Below are positions 5,166-7,005 of a stretch of DNA of 7,005 nt, piece by piece. The notes below the pieces were generated by a model. The model made no database searches. It had not been told where the DNA came from and saw nothing but the letters and a program-made list of their open reading frames with translations. A program made the translations under genes and the position numbers. Each line of letters begins with the position of its first letter. Within the stretch, counting starts at the first letter, position 1. Source of the stretch: Candidatus Solincola jinzensis (GTDB lineage Bacteria > Actinomycetota > Geothermincolia > Geothermincolales > RBG-13-55-18); assembly GCA_015711875.1 (NCBI GenBank), contig JACVJG010000151.1, positions 1 to 7,005 on the forward strand. The letters are read 5' to 3'.

Positions 5166-6125
5166 ATGGGCATCAGGAACCTGCTGGTGAGGATGGGGAG
5201 GATATTCCCCGACCCGGTGAGCATGGATGACATAAGGAGGATGGAGCGCCGGGAGCTGACGGAGGAGGAAAAGGCGAAGCCCTATTCCAGATATTTCTAT
5301 AAGGAGCTTGCGGAGGTCCCCGCGGAGGACCTGGCCAGGGTGAACGCGGGGCCGGTTGACCCCGCCAGGGCCACCTCCATCCACGACCGCGACGACCTCA
5401 TGAAGCCCGGCTACCTCGAGGTGGAGACGGGATACACGGTCATGCCCGACGGAAGCGGCTTCGCGGCCACCCTTGTGAGGATGCCGGGGGTCACGCCGGA
5501 GATGCTGGACTGGTGGTTCAACTGGCACCCCCTGGAGGGCCTGCGCTACGCCTTGTGGTGCCCGGTGGCGCACGTCGATATCAGCGTCAAAGACCCTTCC
5601 CGCCACCTGGACAGCTCGGGCATCCCTTTGAGGGAGCGCAACTTCGGCGCCACCCACTACCCCGTGGAGGGGTTCAATCTCTCGAGCGCGCAGAGGATAG
5701 CCATCGAGTTCTTCTCCCCGCGCGATTTCGGCCTGGATATGGCCACGTTCAAGGAGCCGGAGATATCCCGCGCCTACTGCGCCAACGTGGTGCTCGACCT
5801 GCTCAAGACGCCCTTCAACGCCTTTTTCCACGCCGTGCGTGAGGTGGAAGGCGGCGTGGAATACCGCAGCCGATACTGGCTTGGGTACACCATGAGGAAC
5901 GGCGTTCCCGTGCGGGTCAAGCGCCCCCTGCCCTTCAGGATGGCCGACCTGGCGCGCAACAACTGCCTGCACAGCCTCATGGAGTACAACAACCTGGCCT
6001 CCTTCCTGCCGCGGCTGTACGAGGAGATGGGGGGAAGGATACAGGCATCCTCCCCGCCCCGCCGCGCGCCCAGGGGCGATGCCCGCCCATGTCGCCGCCG
6101 CTCTTGGCGAGCAACGGCGCGATAA
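5166..6125 (+). CDS. DAPG hydrolase (PhlG)-like zinc-dependent hydrolase with altered C-terminus
   Basis: A 319-residue protein of the DAPG hydrolase domain family. PhlG, the type member, is a zinc enzyme that cleaves the C-C bond between ring and acetyl group of 2,4-diacetylphloroglucinol, releasing acetate. Seen here: YLEVETGYTVMPDGSGFAAT (83-102), then MPGVTPEMLDWWFNWHPLEG (106-125) with RYALWCPVAHVDI following, and NNCLHSLMEYNNLASFLPRL (265-284). His121, a Glu between about 157 and 168, His269 and Glu273 (H-x3-E) fit the His/Glu/His/Glu metal set of PhlG; the middle Glu is the least certain. The start at 5166 has AGGAG 8 nt upstream. The last 30 or so residues (from about 290) are Arg/Pro-rich and arise from duplicated DNA (5991-6217): a 133-bp tandem duplication, out of phase, brings a new stop at 6125. 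Without it the frame would end near 6249. All predicted metal ligands lie before the change, so activity could survive. The true substrate may be a different acylated ring; other members of this family occur in bacteria with no phloroglucinol pathway. Confidence 0.85.
   Translation: MGIRNLLVRMGRIFPDPVSMDDIRRMERRELTEEEKAKPYSRYFYKELAEVPAEDLARVNAGPVDPARATSIHDRDDLMKPGYLEVETGYTVMPDGSGFAATLVRMPGVTPEMLDWWFNWHPLEGLRYALWCPVAHVDISVKDPSRHLDSSGIPLRERNFGATHYPVEGFNLSSAQRIAIEFFSPRDFGLDMATFKEPEISRAYCANVVLDLLKTPFNAFFHAVREVEGGVEYRSRYWLGYTMRNGVPVRVKRPLPFRMADLARNNCLHSLMEYNNLASFLPRLYEEMGGRIQASSPPRRAPRGDARPCRRRSWRATAR
5991..6084 (+). repeat. 94-bp perfect direct repeat, copy 1 (inside the hydrolase-like gene)
   Basis: Identical over all 94 bases to 6124-6217; offset 133 bp, with 39 bp (6085-6123) between the copies. 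It encodes the NNLASFLPRL...YEEMGG region at the gene's 3' end. Within it, AGGAT and ATCCT (plus outer G4/C4 runs) form a hairpin around ACAGGC, so each copy carries a GC-rich stem-loop. The arrangement is one full 133-bp unit followed by a partial second unit. Confidence 0.97.
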
Positions 6126-6217
6126 CCTGGCCTCCTTCCTGCCGCGGCTGTACGAGGAGATGGGGGGAAGGATACAGGCATCCTCCCCGCCCCGCCGCGC
6201 GCCCAGGGGCGATGCCC
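6124..6217 (+). repeat. 94-bp perfect direct repeat, copy 2 (overlapping and beyond the gene end)
   Basis: Perfect second copy of 5991-6084. Because 133 is not a multiple of three, the hydrolase frame enters copy 2 out of phase and stops at 6123-6125, right at its first bases. If the first unit were removed, the frame would continue through this copy to a stop near 6249. The lack of any mismatch indicates a recent event. Confidence 0.97.
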
Positions 6218-6248
6218 TTCATACATCCCGCGATGAGCGCGGCTTATG

Positions 6249-6282
6249 AACCATATAATGCTAATACAGGCATGATATGGTT
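6249..6282. promoter_or_regulatory. Inverted repeat upstream of the MaoC pair, possible operator
   Basis: Arms AACCATATAATGC (6249-6261) and GCATGATATGGTT (6270-6282) are complementary at 12 of 13 positions, with an 8-nt centre (TAATACAG). The outer 8 bp and inner 4 bp are perfect, with one A-G mismatch between. It contains TATAAT (6254-6259) without a credible -35. No T-tract follows, so an operator for a dimeric regulator is more likely than a terminator. It does not share the TGAAA-N5-TTTCA core of the palindrome at 3451-3485. Confidence 0.45.
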
Positions 6283-6330
6283 ATCCAGCCAGGTCGGGAC
6301 GCCAGCCCCTTTTCTTCGCCTCGGCGGCGA

Positions 6331-6339
6331 TGATAGAAT
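6331..6339 (+). promoter_or_regulatory. Candidate extended -10 promoter for the MaoC pair
   Basis: TGATAGAAT fits the extended -10 form TGnTATAAT with one mismatch. The -35 region (near 6311-6316, TTTCTT) is poor, as is allowed for extended -10 promoters. Transcription would begin near 6346, about 40 nt before the ATG at 6387. Plausible but unproven; the palindrome at 6249-6282 lies just upstream. Confidence 0.35.
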
Positions 6340-6386
6340 TTTCTTGCTCTTGCCGGGGAGGGGAAGACTGTGAAAGGAGTGAGGCC

Positions 6387-6824
6387 ATGGTTGACCACAA
6401 GTGGATCGGCAAGACCTACGGGCCGCTGAAGTACGAGATCGGCCGCGAGAAGATGCGGGAATACGCGGCGGCGGCCAAGGATAACCGCCCCATCTACCAC
6501 GATGAGGAGTTCGCCAAGACCACCAAGTACGGCGACATCATCGGCATGCCCAACTTCGCCGCCGTGTATGCCCTGCGGGGCGCGGGCATGTTGCTGCTGG
6601 ACCAGGAGATAAAGCTCAACCTGGCCATGCTGGTGCACGGTGCCCAGGAGTTCGAGTGGTTCACGGTGGTAAAGCCCAACGACGTGATCACGGAGACGGG
6701 GAAGATCGCCGACATCTACGAGAAGGGCAACCTCGACTTCGTGGTCTACGAGGGTGAGGCGCGCAACCAGAACGACGAGCTGGTATGCCGCGCGCGCGCG
6801 ACCTTCATCATCAGGGGGGGTTGA
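6387..6824 (+). CDS. MaoC-like N-terminal-type dehydratase subunit (HadA-like)
   Basis: A 145-residue hot-dog-fold protein of the MaoC dehydratase N-terminal type, like the HadA/HadC subunits of mycobacterial (3R)-hydroxyacyl-ACP dehydratase. Seen: WIGKTYGPLKYEIGREKMRE (6-25), the DNRPIYHDEEFAKTTKYGDI segment (32-51) and the HGAQEFEWFTVVKPNDVI hairpin (84-101) typical of the family. It lacks the Asp/His catalytic motif, as expected of the structural, substrate-binding subunit; the partner encoded next has it. The start at 6387 is fixed by AAAGGAG (6373-6379), 7 nt upstream. An in-frame GTG-type or earlier start near 6330 would add a Cys/Gly-rich peptide with no family match. Its stop overlaps the next start (TGATG at 6822-6826), indicating translational coupling and a heterodimer. 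The acyl carrier (CoA or ACP) cannot be decided from sequence. Confidence 0.9.
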   Translation: MVDHKWIGKTYGPLKYEIGREKMREYAAAAKDNRPIYHDEEFAKTTKYGDIIGMPNFAAVYALRGAGMLLLDQEIKLNLAMLVHGAQEFEWFTVVKPNDVITETGKIADIYEKGNLDFVVYEGEARNQNDELVCRARATFIIRGG

Positions 6825-7005
6825 TGGACATGGCGGAGCTCTGCAACCTCAAATACGACGACGTGCAGGTGGGGCAGGAGATCCCCTCCTTCACCCATCA
6901 GTTCGACCGCATGGACGCGGTGATCTACGCCGGCGCCAGCGGCGACTTCAACCCTATCCACACCAATCCCTTCTTCGCCAAGGACGTGGCCATGCTGCCG
7001 GACGT
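6824..7005 (+). CDS. MaoC-family (R)-specific enoyl hydratase/dehydratase catalytic subunit (HadB-like), partial at the window edge
   Basis: Only the first 60 codons are present; the gene runs off the 3' end. The product starts MDMAELCNLKYDDVQVGQEI and includes DAVIYAGASGDFNPIHTN (31-48). Within this, Asp41 and His46 occupy the positions of the catalytic Asp/His pair of the MaoC hydratase-2 motif (GDxNPxH). This closely resembles the start of mycobacterial HadB. The subunit would interconvert (3R)-hydroxyacyl and trans-2-enoyl thioesters together with the HadA-like partner. The ATG at 6824 overlaps the previous stop; a second ATG two codons later (6830) is possible. Full family proteins are about 135-150 residues, so more than half lies outside the window. 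Confidence 0.9.
   Translation, partial: MDMAELCNLKYDDVQVGQEIPSFTHQFDRMDAVIYAGASGDFNPIHTNPFFAKDVAMLPD

Noticed and set aside
4930..5190. 86-codon plus-strand frame between the HXXEE and hydrolase-like genes
   Set aside because: It overlaps the start of the hydrolase-like gene in another phase, has no ribosome site of its own and shows no domain.
3828..5972. A 714-codon open frame on the minus strand
   Set aside because: It is antisense to the IclR, HXXEE and hydrolase-like genes, all of which have clear domains and ribosome sites. Its translation is His/Arg/Pro-rich with no recognisable domain, a typical GC-driven shadow.
5774..6226. Minus-strand frames across the 94-bp direct repeats
   Set aside because: They duplicate only because the DNA is duplicated; no domain or start signals.

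Overview
The window is high-GC bacterial DNA with frequent AGG and ATA codons. It carries an ECF sigma factor paired with a DUF5667 membrane protein and a HadA/HadB-like MaoC dehydratase pair. This fits a member of the Actinomycetota, probably a deep lineage rather than a streptomycete or mycobacterium; that placement is inference from gene content and base composition only. No phage, transposase, CRISPR, rRNA or tRNA signal was found.

Layout. Positions 1-417 hold no supportable gene, only a degenerate pair of 39-bp direct repeats. Positions 418-1981 (minus strand) are a two-gene operon: an ECF sigma factor (TTG start at 1981) followed 7 nt later by a one-pass membrane protein with a DUF5667 domain, the likely partner or regulator of the sigma factor. 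A good ECF-type promoter (GGGAAT, 16 nt, CGTTCA) lies in front of the operon and suggests autoregulation. Divergently, after about 500 nt of leader-like DNA, is a small secreted Cys-containing protein (2504-2947, plus strand) built on two identical 30-residue repeats. A damaged third copy of that repeat sits about 590 bp upstream, outside the gene. Two terminator-type hairpins follow the gene.

The second half is a plus-strand metabolic block. It contains an IclR-family regulator (3501-4319) with a striking AT-rich palindrome in front of it, a five-segment HXXEE-family membrane protein (4422-4928), a DAPG (2,4-diacetylphloroglucinol) hydrolase-like zinc enzyme (5166-6125), and a MaoC-type hydratase/dehydratase pair (6387-6824, and 6824 to the window edge). 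The 3' end of the hydrolase-like gene carries a perfect 94-bp direct duplication that has changed its C-terminus. The genes are co-directional and have good ribosome binding sites. One reading is a locally regulated catabolic or acyl-processing cluster: a C-C bond hydrolase acting on an acylated ring or polyketide-like substrate, and a hydratase pair handling the released acyl chain. The sequence supports the individual families much better than it supports this joint pathway.

The most unusual signals are the recent repeat duplications at two independent sites (2117-2941 and 5991-6217), the palindromic putative IclR operator, and the ECF/DUF5667 operon facing a secreted repeat protein of unknown role.
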